Assembly (NCBI GenBank): GCA_013365365.1
Contig: JABVXU010000127.1
Span: forward strand, 62,001-126,000
Direction: 5' to 3'
Source of the DNA: Cruorifilaria tuberocauda
Lineage: Eukaryota > Nematoda > Chromadorea > Rhabditida > Onchocercidae
DNA: 64,000 bases
In this document: piece by piece, positions 63,501-64,000 of the stretch
Layout: each line of letters opens with the position of its first letter
Position numbering within the stretch: the first letter of the stretch is position 1
Made by a program: the position numbers and the translations under genes
The notes under the pieces: model-generated
The model's input: the letters and a program-made list of their open reading frames with translations, nothing else
Told to the model about the DNA's origin: nothing
Database searches by the model: none

Positions 63501-64000
63501 GCTAACACGTATTATGCGCGAATATTACCTTCCTTTCAACTGTGAATGAGTGAAGTATTAGAAAAAATTACATGGTCAAATGAAAACTATCCATAAAGAT
63601 CATATATAAAAATATTCTTATAAAAAAAAAAAACAAGCATAAAGTTGCTACTGCCTGCTCCAACTTTTTTAATAAATTACATGAATTTCTGTCCTATTTT
63701 AGAGTTATTTAATTACTTAATATGTTTGACGATCAATACCAATTTTAGATAAAGTTCTTGGGATTAAACCGATAATAGTGGGCGAACAATATAATTATAT
63801 TTCGTATCACTTATAGTAGAAGCTCACCTGAAAATTACCGCAGAGAGAGTGATAAGAACGAAATAAATTTGACCGCAAAGCATCCAGTCGAAATGACCGA
63901 AAAACAGAGGTAACTTGTAGTCAATGATGAGACTGAAGCTATTTATATGCAAACAGCAATTTTCGATTCAATGAATTGGATAATATTTTTTATTTCATGT
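51580..64000. other. Gene-poor region, ~12.4 kb
   Basis: No coding exon with a recognisable family or a phase-consistent splice chain was found on either strand. Open frames reach only 60-90 codons, as expected by chance in such AT-rich DNA. The proximal part should hold the GPCR promoter; no specific element was identified. Confidence 0.4.

Overview
The window is nuclear DNA of a nematode, most likely an AT-rich parasitic clade III (spirurid/filarial-type) species. The genes are split into many short exons by GT..AG introns of about 60 bp to 2 kb, acceptors are of the nematode T-rich ..CAG or ..TAG kind, and acceptor-like sites with no exon in front (candidate spliced-leader sites) sit just upstream of several start codons. 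Non-coding DNA is very AT-rich and carries CA/TG and heptamer microsatellites. There are no bacterial operons, CRISPR arrays or insertion sequences. The clade assignment is inference.

Layout. (1) 1-4328: non-coding, with a small tandem duplication, a diverged second one and a hairpin. (2) 4329-14335, minus strand: a 25-exon gene rebuilt here in one continuous frame (about 1147 aa), encoding an unrecognised basic, probably nuclear protein with five divergent helix-turn-helix units of Psq/homeodomain-like type. It is the most novel-looking locus in the window. (3) 14390-20624: no convincing gene. (4) 20625-21568, plus strand: a broken relic of a PPM1H/J/M-type PP2C phosphatase that keeps N- and C-terminal pieces but lacks the catalytic core. 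(5) 24548-26621, plus strand: a six-exon gene for a secreted cysteine-rich protein (about 276 aa). (6) 29490-34995, minus strand: a complete 15-exon ORP5/ORP8-type oxysterol-binding-related protein (755 aa) with PH domain, lipid-transfer domain and C-terminal membrane anchor; one intron is GC-AG. A 49-copy heptamer array followed by a TG tract lies about 0.3 kb upstream of its candidate 5' end. (7) 35839-46645: gene-poor. (8) 46646-51564, minus strand: a seven-exon class A GPCR of the GnRH/AKH-receptor-like group (about 351 aa). (9) 51568-64000: gene-poor.

The four intact genes do not form a pathway: they are a putative nuclear DNA-binding protein, a secreted protein, a membrane-contact lipid transporter and a neuropeptide-type receptor. 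Exon boundaries were placed by hand from splice signals and frame continuity, and every exon length was checked against codon counts. Family assignments come from recognised motifs, not from database searches.
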